Positions 30,146 to 37,232 of a DNA stretch of 39,957 nt are shown here, piece by piece. Both the position numbers and the translations under genes were made by a program. This stretch comes from Clostridia bacterium (GTDB taxonomy: Bacteria; Bacillota; Clostridia; Oscillospirales; CAG-272). The first letter of the stretch is position 1. Each line of letters starts with the position of its first letter. Location of the stretch: assembly GCA_028720145.1 (NCBI GenBank), contig JAQYLJ010000005.1, positions 72,112-112,068 of the forward strand, written 5' to 3'. The notes beneath the pieces were generated by a model, which ran no database searches, was not told the DNA's origin, and worked only from the letters and a program-made list of their open reading frames with translations.

Positions 30146-31395
30146 ACGGTCTCCCCCCTTTCTTTCAGAATGTTGCGGGCGGCAGACAGAATCCCCACCT
30201 TGCCGCTCTCGTAGGTGAGCCCGCCTTGGAAGTAGGCGAGATAGGGCGGGCGCATGGGTCCGTCCGCCGAGAGCTCAATGGACGAGCCCTGCGTGAAGGT
30301 CCCCGCCGCCATGATGACGGGGTCGCTGTACCCGGGCATCGCCCACGCCTCGCAGGTGACAAACGAGTCGACGGGAGAGCCGTACTGAATCCCGCGGCAG
30401 AACGCGGTCAGCATCTCGGGGGTCCCGCACTTCACCGCCTGAATGATATCCGCGCGGGGCGCGTCCCATTTCGGCTCGGTCTCAAACCCGAGCGCCGAGA
30501 AGACATAGGCGGCAAAATGCGCGGTTTTCAGCGCCTGCGCCACGATATGCGGCGCGAAGAACAGTCCCTTATACATAGATTTATTCTGCCCGAGGGTCGC
30601 GCCGACTTCGGTGCCCTCCCCGGGAGAGGTCAGACGGTAGCCGCACTTCTCGATGAGGTCAGCGCGCCCGACGAGATACCCGCCCGATTCGGCGATCCCG
30701 CCGCCCGGGTTCTTGATGAGCGACCCCACCGCGAGGTCGGCACCGCAAGAAGTCGGCTCGGTCTCCTCGACGAACTCGCCGTAGCAGTTATCCACCATGA
30801 CGGCGGCTTTGGTGCGCGCCTTGACGAACGCCGCGACCTCGCCGATGGTCTCCACCGTCAGAGTGGGTCTGTCCATATACCCCTTGGAGCGTTGGAGATA
30901 GACCACTTTCACGCGGTCGCCGTAGGTCTCGATGGCTCGTCCGATGGCGGGATAGTCGATGTCACCCGCGGGGGTGAGATCCACCTGCGCGTAGTCTACG
31001 CCGAAATCGCGGAGACTGCCGCACCCGGGTTTCCCCGTGAGCCCGATCACCTCGTCCAAGGTATCATAGGGTTTCCCCGTCACCGAGAGCAAGAGGTCGC
31101 CCGGGCGGAGAAGCGCGAAGAGCCCGATGGTGAGCGCGTGCGTCCCGCAGGCGATGGAATGACGGACAATCGCCGCCTCGGCACCGAACACGCGGGCATA
31201 GATGCGGTCGAGGGTCTCGCGCCCGATATCGTCATAGCCGTAGCCCGACGAGGGCAGAAACATACTCTCCGAGACGCGCTCACAGCGGAATGCGTCCAAG
31301 ACTTTCTCGGTATTCTTTTGTGCCACTTCGTCAATATGCTCGAAGAGGGGCGCGAGGGCGGTTTCCGCCTCGCGGGTGAGTTGTTTGAGGTCCAT
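30142..31395 (-). CDS. Methionine gamma-lyase/aluminium-resistance family PLP enzyme (YnbB-like)
   Basis: 417 residues, the usual length for this family, once named 'aluminum resistance protein'. It belongs to the fold type I PLP enzymes near cystathionine gamma-synthase. Visible landmarks are SGYGYDDIGRETLDRIYA, a cofactor-binding stretch VRHSIACGTHALTIGL, the aspartate/asparagine block AVMVDNCYGEF, and GSLIKNPGGGIAESGGY with the probable Schiff-base Lys. The reaction is probably gamma-elimination on a sulfur amino acid, but true substrates are rarely tested. AAAAGGAAAG precedes the start. It lies 54 bp after murD with no strong terminator between, so it may be co-transcribed with murD; two coupled genes follow. 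Confidence 0.88.
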   Translation of the reverse strand: MDLKQLTREAETALAPLFEHIDEVAQKNTEKVLDAFRCERVSESMFLPSSGYGYDDIGRETLDRIYARVFGAEAAIVRHSIACGTHALTIGLFALLRPGDLLLSVTGKPYDTLDEVIGLTGKPGCGSLRDFGVDYAQVDLTPAGDIDYPAIGRAIETYGDRVKVVYLQRSKGYMDRPTLTVETIGEVAAFVKARTKAAVMVDNCYGEFVEETEPTSCGADLAVGSLIKNPGGGIAESGGYLVGRADLIEKCGYRLTSPGEGTEVGATLGQNKSMYKGLFFAPHIVAQALKTAHFAAYVFSALGFETEPKWDAPRADIIQAVKCGTPEMLTAFCRGIQYGSPVDSFVTCEAWAMPGYSDPVIMAAGTFTQGSSIELSADGPMRPPYLAYFQGGLTYESGKVGILSAARNILKERGETV

Positions 31396-31449
31396 TTTTT
31401 CTTTCCTTTTGGGTTTTATCGGTTGCCGTTTTCGGCATATTTACAAAAA

Positions 31450-32739
31450 TCAGCGGGTCATGCCATGCGCCGCGAGGCACGCGCGATAGGCATCCCCCCG
31501 CGCGCGATACGAGGAGAACGCATCGAAAGATGCGGCGGCGGGAGACAGGACGAGCGTCCCACCCTGCGGGGTGCTTGCGAGCGCAAGTGCGACCGCGCGC
31601 TCAAAATCCGGCTCCAAGACGGCGCGCGGGGTGCCACGGTAGGCGGGATGGGACAGAAGAGAGGCGAGCATTTCTTCTCCGCATTCCCCGAAGAAGACCA
31701 CCTGTGCGGCGTAGGCAATCAGCGCGTCAGAGAGGGGAGTTAGATTCAGGTTCTTGTTTCTGCCGCCCGCGAGGACGGTCAGGGGTGCGGGGAGCCCTCG
31801 GAGGGTCACCGCGGTGCGGGCGGGCGTGGTATCAATCGAGGAGTCGTAACAGGTCACCCCGTGACATTCTCCGACCCGCTCACAGCGGTACCGCACCCCC
31901 GTGAAGGTCCGCGCCACTTCCGCGACCGCGGGCGCGGGGGCATCGGTCAAAGCGGCGGCACAGAGAAGATTCTCCCGTTGGTAGAGACCCGGAACCCGCA
32001 GGTCGCTCGTGTGCGCGAGAAATTCGTCACCGCGCAAAAGCTGTCCGTCTTTCATCCGATAATTGGCGTTCTCGACCGTCGCGGAAAAGGTCAGATGGGG
32101 ATAGGCGGGCGCGATGGGTGCGCGAGCATTCTCCACACGGCGGGCGGCACCAACAAAGATGTTGCGTTTTGCCCGCGCGTACTCTTCCATATCGGTATGC
32201 CAATTCAGATGGTTCTCGGTCAGGTTGGTGACCGCGGCGGCGGCGAGACGCGGGGTAAAAGTCATGAGCTGAAAACTGGAGAGTTCGAGCACCACCGCGT
32301 CCGCGGGGCGCATCTCGGAGAGAAACGGGAGGAGCGACACCCCGATATTCCCGCCGAGCCATGTATGTTTTCCCATAGCTTCCAAGAGGCGGGCGGCGAG
32401 GGTCGCGGTCGTCGTCTTTCCGTCGCTGCCCGTCACCCCATAGATGGGCGCGGGACACCCCTCGATAAAGAGTTCGATCTCCGAGGTCAGGCGCGCACCG
32501 CGCGCGAGCGCGCGAGCAATTCCCGGTATGTCGGGTCGGACTCCCGGGGAGCGCACGAGGACTTCCTCGGGGATCTCCTCCCACGAGGTCTTGACCGCAA
32601 GGGACGGATAGTCCCGCCGCACGGCATCCGCCTCGTTTGGCGACACATACAAGGTGGGATTTTGCTCCCCCCGCGATAAGAGATAGGTAACCGCGCTCTG
32701 TCCCGATAGACCGAGCCCGAGGATGGCATAAGACGGCAT
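31450..32739 (-). CDS. murD: UDP-N-acetylmuramoyl-L-alanine:D-glutamate ligase
   Basis: 429 residues; GGGAG precedes the ATG at 32739. MurD adds D-glutamate to UDP-MurNAc-L-Ala in the cytoplasm during peptidoglycan precursor synthesis. The N-terminal Rossmann-like domain begins YAILGLGLSGQSAV; the ATP loop is GVTGSDGKTTT (101-111, with Ser-Asp where many have Thr-Asn); ELSSFQL and NLTENHLNWH carry metal and substrate contacts; the C-terminal domain starts near DSSIDTTPART and includes VLAGGRNKN. It is separate from the usual mra/dcw cluster, with its own promoter, a layout known in some Clostridia. Confidence 0.94.
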   Translation of the reverse strand: MPSYAILGLGLSGQSAVTYLLSRGEQNPTLYVSPNEADAVRRDYPSLAVKTSWEEIPEEVLVRSPGVRPDIPGIARALARGARLTSEIELFIEGCPAPIYGVTGSDGKTTTATLAARLLEAMGKHTWLGGNIGVSLLPFLSEMRPADAVVLELSSFQLMTFTPRLAAAAVTNLTENHLNWHTDMEEYARAKRNIFVGAARRVENARAPIAPAYPHLTFSATVENANYRMKDGQLLRGDEFLAHTSDLRVPGLYQRENLLCAAALTDAPAPAVAEVARTFTGVRYRCERVGECHGVTCYDSSIDTTPARTAVTLRGLPAPLTVLAGGRNKNLNLTPLSDALIAYAAQVVFFGECGEEMLASLLSHPAYRGTPRAVLEPDFERAVALALASTPQGGTLVLSPAAASFDAFSSYRARGDAYRACLAAHGMTR

Positions 32740-32819
32740 GGCAATCGCTCCCGAAAGATAGTCGGTTCCCGTCCGTTTTTTGCGACATCCATATTTATCA
32801 ATCCTATTTTCTCAAAGAT

Positions 32820-32848
32820 ATTATATGAGAAAAGCCCCGCGAATGCAA
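32820..32848 (-). promoter_or_regulatory. Promoter of murD
   Basis: Minus-strand TTGCAT (32848-32843), 17-bp spacer, TATAAT (32825-32820), 80 bases before murD and just downstream of the rnpB terminator. Confidence 0.78.
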
Positions 32849-32858
32849 GAGAGGAACG

Positions 32859-32883
32859 AAAAAAGGAGAGGTTTCCCTCTCCC
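32859..32883 (-). terminator. Probable terminator of the rnpB transcript
   Basis: On the minus strand GGAGAGG (32882-32876) and CCTCTCC (32871-32865) enclose a 4-base GAAA loop and are followed by TTTTTT. It lies about 140 bases past the mature rnpB 3' end. Confidence 0.75.
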
Positions 32884-33020
32884 TTTTCGCGTTTGGGGCA
32901 TTCGCCCCGCAATATCGGTTCTCGGGGGTATTCCCCACCGCGGACGGTCGTCGCGGCATACGGAATCTCGCGGCAAGCGAGAAACCGCCCGCGAAGCCCC
33001 TCCGAAAATACCAAATAAGA
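32884..33020 (-). other. Hairpin-rich 3' trailer between rnpB and its terminator
   Basis: This ~137-base stretch has no plausible gene. Read on the minus strand it holds four short GC stems in succession: TCTCGC/GCGAGA, CCGCG/CGCGG, GGGG-AATA-CCCC and GGGGC-GAAT-GCCCC. It would be transcribed as the 3' extension of the RNase P RNA precursor and removed, or could persist as a small RNA. Confidence 0.5.
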
Positions 33021-33393
33021 AAACCAGACTTGTAAGCCGGGTTCTGTAAGCGCTCGCGCGCCCCGCAGTCATCTATCTTCACACACCGTTACCGATGTGT
33101 TCAGGACTTGCGTCCCTGCCGCCAACAGGATTCCGGCGGGCACCGTAGCGTTTCCGCTCTCCCGTAGGCGTTGCTTCGGATAGGGTTTACAGACCCTCTA
33201 TGTTGCCATAGAGCGTGGTGGGCTCTTACCCCGCCTTTCCACCCTTACCGCTTGCGCGGCGGTATCTCTCTGTTGCACTCTCCCGGAGGTCACCCTCGGC
33301 GGATGTTATCCGTTATCCTTCCCTGTGAAGCCCGGACTTTCCTCACGATACGACCTTTCGGCATGATATCGCGCGACTGCACCATCTGGTTCG
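33021..33393 (-). ncRNA. rnpB: RNase P RNA
   Basis: The minus strand holds the conserved regions of bacterial RNase P RNA in order: GAGGAAAGTCCGGGCT near the 5' end, GGTAAGGGTGGAAAGGCGGG and TAAGAGCCCACC in the middle, and ACAGAACCCGGCTTA near the 3' end. Helix P1 closes with AACCAGA (33391-33385) and TCTGGTT (33028-33022), which sets the ends to within a few bases. The length (~370) is normal. Its RNA is the catalytic part of the enzyme that trims tRNA 5' leaders. A perfect promoter lies immediately upstream, overlapping the thiT stop. Confidence 0.96.
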
Positions 33394-33397
33394 TCCT

Positions 33398-33426
33398 ATT
33401 ATATGCTTTCGCCGTTTTTTTGTCAA
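33398..33426 (-). promoter_or_regulatory. Perfect consensus promoter of rnpB, embedded in the thiT stop codon
   Basis: Minus-strand TTGACA (33426-33421), 17-bp spacer, TATAAT (33403-33398). The TGA stop of thiT (33425-33423) is part of the -35 box. A second TTGACG lies a few bases further upstream. Confidence 0.92.
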
Positions 33427-34289
33427 GCGTCAAGCGAACTGTCGTCGGTCGGTTCCTCGCTCGCGGTGTTCTTGGTCGCGACCATGCGGCGGATGAGGAG
33501 CAGGGCGACGGCGGCGGCAATCACAATGACGGTCACCACGGCGATGCGAATCCAGAAGTAGACCCCCGCATCCCCGAGCAGCGTGATATTGAATTCGCCC
33601 GTCTCGCCGTCTTGCAGATTGGCGAATACCGAAACGACATCGTAGATGAGACCCGCGACGATGAGGAGTGCCGCGCCACCGCCGAGCAGAGCGGTCGTGG
33701 TATTCCCGCTCACGGGGCGCGTGATGCGTTTGAGTTGCTCCTCGCGGAAGTCGATGAGCGAGCCGATATAGAAGGCGGCGAGCACCGTCACGATGGTCTC
33801 GGGAATCATGTAAGTGGCGTTATAGATGAGGGAGTAGCCGATGGCACCCGCGGTCGGGATGGAAAGACCCGCCCAGACGGTCGCGCCCGAAATCACATGG
33901 CAGATATAGCGGAGTACGCAGACAACGCCGGTACCTGCGGCGAGCGAAGCGCCTTGGTCACGGATGACCCGACGGAACATCCCCGCGAGACCGATTACGG
34001 TAAACGCGAGCAGGTAGTCGAGGAAAATCACCGCGATGACCGACGGTGCGCCCGTGACATAGGTCAGGTTTTTCAGCCCGAGAATCTGCTGCAAGACCGC
34101 GTAGGCGAGACCCGTGCCGAGACCCCAGCCGAGACCGTTCCGATAGGAAATCAGAATGATGGGGAGCATGGACGCGAGCGTGACCGAACCGCCGTACGGC
34201 AGGTCGGCGAGTTTGAGGAGACTCAAGACGGTGGCGAGGGCGATCATGAGGGCGCTCTCGACCAGTTTGCGTGTGTTCGATTGTTGCAT
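33423..34289 (-). CDS. thiT: ThiT-type thiamine transporter (ECF S component) with extra C-terminal membrane region
   Basis: 288 residues from the ATG at 34289, which follows GGAGG at good spacing; an in-frame start five codons earlier lacks one. About six hydrophobic segments in the first ~195 residues, with ALMIALATVLSLLKL, PIILISYRNGLGWGL and HVISGATVWAG, match the YuaJ/ThiT family, usually 180-200 residues long. The remaining ~90 residues add two more segments (ALLGGGAALLIVAGLIY and IAVVTVIVIAAAVALLLI) and an acidic tail. An upstream TPP riboswitch with its own terminator strongly supports thiamine as substrate. It would use a shared ECF energy module, not present here. Direct neighbour thiN activates the imported vitamin. 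Confidence 0.92.
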   Translation of the reverse strand: MQQSNTRKLVESALMIALATVLSLLKLADLPYGGSVTLASMLPIILISYRNGLGWGLGTGLAYAVLQQILGLKNLTYVTGAPSVIAVIFLDYLLAFTVIGLAGMFRRVIRDQGASLAAGTGVVCVLRYICHVISGATVWAGLSIPTAGAIGYSLIYNATYMIPETIVTVLAAFYIGSLIDFREEQLKRITRPVSGNTTTALLGGGAALLIVAGLIYDVVSVFANLQDGETGEFNITLLGDAGVYFWIRIAVVTVIVIAAAVALLLIRRMVATKNTASEEPTDDSSLDA

Positions 34290-34302
34290 AAAAACAACCT
34301 CC

Positions 34303-34338
34303 AAAATAAAATTGCCCCACAGAACCTCCGTGGGGCAG
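34303..34338 (-). terminator. Riboswitch-controlled terminator ahead of thiT
   Basis: On the minus strand TGCCCCAC and GTGGGGCA (34337-34330 with 34320-34313) form a stem followed by a T-rich run TTTTATTTT. It lies between the TPP aptamer and the thiT ribosome site, the expected position of an OFF-switch terminator. Confidence 0.88.
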
Positions 34339-34355
34339 TTACTATCATTTGTTTG

Positions 34356-34445
34356 AAATGAGAACTTCCTACGACGGTATCAACCGTATCAGGTTCGAGG
34401 ATTCGGACATTCGTCCGTCTCAGCCTTGCGGCACTCCTGTTCACT
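34356..34445 (-). promoter_or_regulatory. TPP (THI-box) riboswitch
   Basis: The minus strand carries the diagnostic pieces in order: GGAGTGCC, GGCTGAGA, a variable stem (GGACGAATGTCC), TCGAACCTGATACGG, TTGATACCGTCGTAGGAAG. These are the pyrimidine- and pyrophosphate-sensor parts of the THI box. Flanks GAAC and GTTC can close P1. TPP binding should favour the terminator that follows, lowering thiT expression. Confidence 0.95.
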
Positions 34446-34456
34446 ATTCAATTCTG

Positions 34457-35128
34457 TCAGGCTGGGTCTATTGTAGCACTTTTTCCCGCCATGTCAAGTT
34501 CTTTCGGCAAAAAAGTATCTCCGAAAAATACGAGCAGGGTTCCCTGCTCGACCGAAATCCGAGCGGTTTTCCCTTCGAGGAACCGATTCGACACCCCGAG
34601 CGGAATCGAGGGAGAGAGGGTGGCGTGTTCGAGCGGGTAATACACGCCGCGCTCGGTGACCCCGACGGCATCTCCCCCGACGGCGAAGACCGAAAATGTC
34701 CCTGTCGCGTCCTCCCCGAAAGTCAAGGAGGAGCCCGAAGTCATCGCCACCACGCGGTGGTCGTGACCGAAGAGAATCCCGAGGCAACCCGCCTCGGCGA
34801 GCGAGGCGAGCAACTGATAATTCGCGAAAGTGTGGTCGGCTCTCCCGCCCGTCCCGCCGAGGAGATAAAAGTCCCGATACCCGCGCGCAAGCCCTATCCG
34901 AATCGCCGCCGCCATGTCGGTCTCATCTTTTTCGACCGGCAGACGAATCACCTCGCCCTCGGTCGGCACTTCTCCTAGGGAATCGAAGTCGCCTATTGTG
35001 ACGCTCGGCATGACACCCGCCGCACGGCAAGCCGACAGCCCCGCGTCCGCGGCAATCACGAGGTCCTCCGCCGTCGGGCGGGGAAAAGACACGGGCGGGT
35101 CTCCCGCCCCCCAAATATAGCAAATCAT
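34457..35128 (-). CDS. thiN: Thiamine pyrophosphokinase
   Basis: 223 residues from the ATG at 35128, chosen for AAGGAG at good spacing and the MICYIWGAGDPP beginning; a longer in-frame start at 35233 is upstream of the promoter. The enzyme transfers pyrophosphate from ATP to thiamine, making TPP. Conserved blocks are AADAGLSACRAAGV, IGDFDSLG (Asp47, Asp49), KDETDMAAAI and LLGGTGGRADHTFANY, followed by the smaller beta domain with SNRFLEG and ISVEQGTLLV. It lies just upstream of thiT; its 3' end contains the thiT promoter, so thiN is expressed apart from the riboswitch and thiT under it. Confidence 0.93.
   Translation of the reverse strand: MICYIWGAGDPPVSFPRPTAEDLVIAADAGLSACRAAGVMPSVTIGDFDSLGEVPTEGEVIRLPVEKDETDMAAAIRIGLARGYRDFYLLGGTGGRADHTFANYQLLASLAEAGCLGILFGHDHRVVAMTSGSSLTFGEDATGTFSVFAVGGDAVGVTERGVYYPLEHATLSPSIPLGVSNRFLEGKTARISVEQGTLLVFFGDTFLPKELDMAGKSATIDPA
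34470..34497 (-). promoter_or_regulatory. Promoter of the riboswitch-thiT unit, inside the 3' end of thiN
   Basis: Minus-strand TTGACA (34497-34492), 16-bp spacer, TACAAT (34475-34470). All of it lies within the last 14 codons of thiN; transcription would start near 34463, just before the TPP aptamer. Confidence 0.75.
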
Positions 35129-35147
35129 CTTGTACTCCTTTTGCCTC

Positions 35148-35176
35148 ATGATACCATGCGGGTGTCCCCCCGTCAA
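35148..35176 (-). promoter_or_regulatory. Promoter of thiN
   Basis: Minus-strand TTGACG (35176-35171), 17-bp spacer, TATCAT (35153-35148), 20 bases before the thiN start, so the 5' leader would be very short. Confidence 0.6.
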
Positions 35177-35274
35177 GAGGGGAGCCACGGGGAAATCCCG
35201 TTGCCACCCGCCGTGCGACAGCGGTTCATCCAATCGAAAGTGTGCGCTTTTTTCGCTTTTCTTACAAAAAAATC

Positions 35275-35302
35275 TTGCAATTATTATGAAATATGCTATA
35301 CT
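35275..35302 (+). promoter_or_regulatory. Promoter of typA
   Basis: TTGCAA (35275-35280), 16-bp spacer, TATACT (35297-35302), 42 bases before typA, with an A+T-rich stretch over the spacer and upstream. Confidence 0.6.
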
Positions 35303-35343
35303 ATTGGAGTTGAATTTTTGAAAGTGGAAAAAGAGGAATCACG

Positions 35344-37176
35344 GTGAAAAGAACGGATTTGCGCAATATCGCGATCATCGCCCATGTCGACCACGGCAAG
35401 ACCACGCTGGTGGATGCCCTGCTCAAACAGGGGGGCGTCTATCGGGAGAATCAGGAAGTCACCACCTGCGTCATGGACTCGAACGACCAGGAACGGGAGC
35501 GCGGCATCACCATTTTGGCGAAGAATACCGCCGTCCATTACAAAGGGGTCAAGATTAACATTGTCGACACCCCCGGTCACGCCGACTTCGGCGGTGAAGT
35601 GGAGCGAGTGCTCAAAATGGTCAATGGTGTCATTCTGCTCGTCGACGCGGCGGAGGGACCCATGCCGCAGACCCGCTTTGTGCTCGAACACGCGCTCGCG
35701 CTCAATCACCGCGTGATTGTCGTCGTCAACAAAATCGACCGTCCCGACGCCCGTCTCGACGAAATCGAGGACGAGGTGCTCGAACTGCTGATGGAACTGG
35801 ACGCGACCGACGAACAGCTGGATTCTCCCTTCCTCTACTGCTCGGGCAGAGACGGGACCGCGACGAGAGACTACCACGAGCCGGGCAAGGATTTGACCCC
35901 GCTCTTCGAGACCATTCTCGACTATATCCCCGCCCCCGAGGGAGATGAGACCGCGCCTCTGCAGGCGCTCGTCTCCTGCATCGACTACAACAGTTTTGTC
36001 GGTCGTATCGGCATCGGACGCATCGAACGCGGCACGATGAAGCAGAACCAAGAAATCTCTATCTGCAACTACCATTCGGGCGAGGCACCCCACCGTGCGA
36101 AGATTGTCTCCATCTATCAGTTTGACGGTCTGAACCGTGTGCAGGTCCCCGAGGCGAAAGCCGGCGACATTGTCGCTTTCTCGGGTGCCGAGGATATCAA
36201 TATCGGTGACACCGTCTGCTCGACCGCGGCGGTGGAGCCCCTCGAATTCGTCAAGATTTCCGAGCCGACGATGGAGATGACCTTCTCGGTCAACGACTCT
36301 CCCTTTGCCGGCAAAGAGGGCAAATTCGTCACCTCCCGTCACCTGCGCGACCGCCTGTATCGCGAACTGCTCCGCGATGTCTCTCTCCGCGTCTCGGACG
36401 GCGACACCACCGACAGTTTCCGCGTCGCGGGCAGAGGGGAGATGCACCTCTCGGTGCTCATAGAGAGTATGCGCCGCGAGGGATATGAACTCACCTGTTC
36501 CAATCCGACCGTGCTCTACCGCGAAATCGACGGGCAAAAGTGCGAGCCGATGGAACTCGTCACCATTGATGTCCCCGAGGAATACATGGGGACGGTCATG
36601 GAGAAACTCGGCTCCCGCAAAGGGGAGTTACAGGATATGCAGCTTCGCGGCACCCGCGAGCGTCTGATTTACCGCATCCCGACCCGCTGTCTCTTCGGAT
36701 ACCGCAGCGAGTTCATGACCGCGACCCGCGGCGAGGGCATCATCAACTCGGTGTTCGACGGATACGCGCCCTATCGTGGGAATGTCACCATGCGGTTCAC
36801 CGGCTCTCTCGTGGCGAGCGAAACGGGCGAGACCACCTCGTACGGTCTCTACTATTCGCAGGACAGAGGTCCCCTCTTCGTCGGTCCCTCGGTGCCCGTC
36901 TATGAGGGCATGATTGTCGGGAGAAATCCGAAGCCCGGTGATATCGCCGTCAATGTCTGCAAAAAGAAGCATCTGACCGCCGTCCGTTCCACGGGCGCGG
37001 ACGAAGCACTGACGCTGATTACCCCGCACCAGCCCTCGCTCGAAGAGGCAATCGAGATGATTGCGGACGACGAACTGATCGAGGTCACGCCGAAGTCCAT
37101 CCGTCTGAGAAAGCGGATTCTCTCGACCCCCTTGCGGCTCAAAGCCGAGGCGGCAAGAAAGAACAAAGAGTCCTGA
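35344..37176 (+). CDS. typA: TypA/BipA ribosome-associated GTPase
   Basis: 610 residues, the normal length, starting at GTG 35344 behind AGAGGAA. TypA is an EF-G-like translational GTPase that binds 70S ribosomes and aids 50S assembly and stress adaptation. G-motifs are [10 protein letters not shown] (P-loop, residues 13-22), RGITI (switch I), [11 protein letters not shown] (switch II with the catalytic His), NKIDRPDA and CSGRDGT. Domain II and the EF-G-like domains III and V follow, then the TypA-specific C-terminal domain including [13 protein letters not shown]-like sequence (here [19 protein letters not shown]) and [17 protein letters not shown] strong terminator follows; it also bears on the next gene's ribosome site. 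Confidence 0.97.
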   Translation: MKRTDLRNIAIIAHVDHGKTTLVDALLKQGGVYRENQEVTTCVMDSNDQERERGITILAKNTAVHYKGVKINIVDTPGHADFGGEVERVLKMVNGVILLVDAAEGPMPQTRFVLEHALALNHRVIVVVNKIDRPDARLDEIEDEVLELLMELDATDEQLDSPFLYCSGRDGTATRDYHEPGKDLTPLFETILDYIPAPEGDETAPLQALVSCIDYNSFVGRIGIGRIERGTMKQNQEISICNYHSGEAPHRAKIVSIYQFDGLNRVQVPEAKAGDIVAFSGAEDINIGDTVCSTAAVEPLEFVKISEPTMEMTFSVNDSPFAGKEGKFVTSRHLRDRLYRELLRDVSLRVSDGDTTDSFRVAGRGEMHLSVLIESMRREGYELTCSNPTVLYREIDGQKCEPMELVTIDVPEEYMGTVMEKLGSRKGELQDMQLRGTRERLIYRIPTRCLFGYRSEFMTATRGEGIINSVFDGYAPYRGNVTMRFTGSLVASETGETTSYGLYYSQDRGPLFVGPSVPVYEGMIVGRNPKPGDIAVNVCKKKHLTAVRSTGADEALTLITPHQPSLEEAIEMIADDELIEVTPKSIRLRKRILSTPLRLKAEAARKNKES

Positions 37177-37187
37177 TCTCATAATTG

Positions 37188-37230
37188 AAATCCCCCTCTC
37201 ATATCCTGTCTTGGAGAGAGGGGGATTTTT
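37188..37230 (+). terminator. Terminator of typA, overlapping the ribosome site of the next gene
   Basis: AAATCCCCCTCTC (37188-37200) pairs perfectly with GAGAGGGGGATTT (37216-37228), followed by TT. The 3' arm supplies the purine-rich Shine-Dalgarno sequence of the gene at 37233, which would be masked when the stem forms. Confidence 0.82.
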
Positions 37231-37232
37231 CC

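Noticed and set aside
30094-31743. A 549-codon plus-strand open frame opposite the methionine-gamma-lyase-like gene
   Set aside because: Shadow frame without a ribosome site or known motifs.
37185-37232. TTG start for the AGCS symporter at 37185
   Set aside because: The codons are in the terminator stem and encode a hydrophilic stretch without family resemblance; GTG 37233 has a nearby ribosome site.
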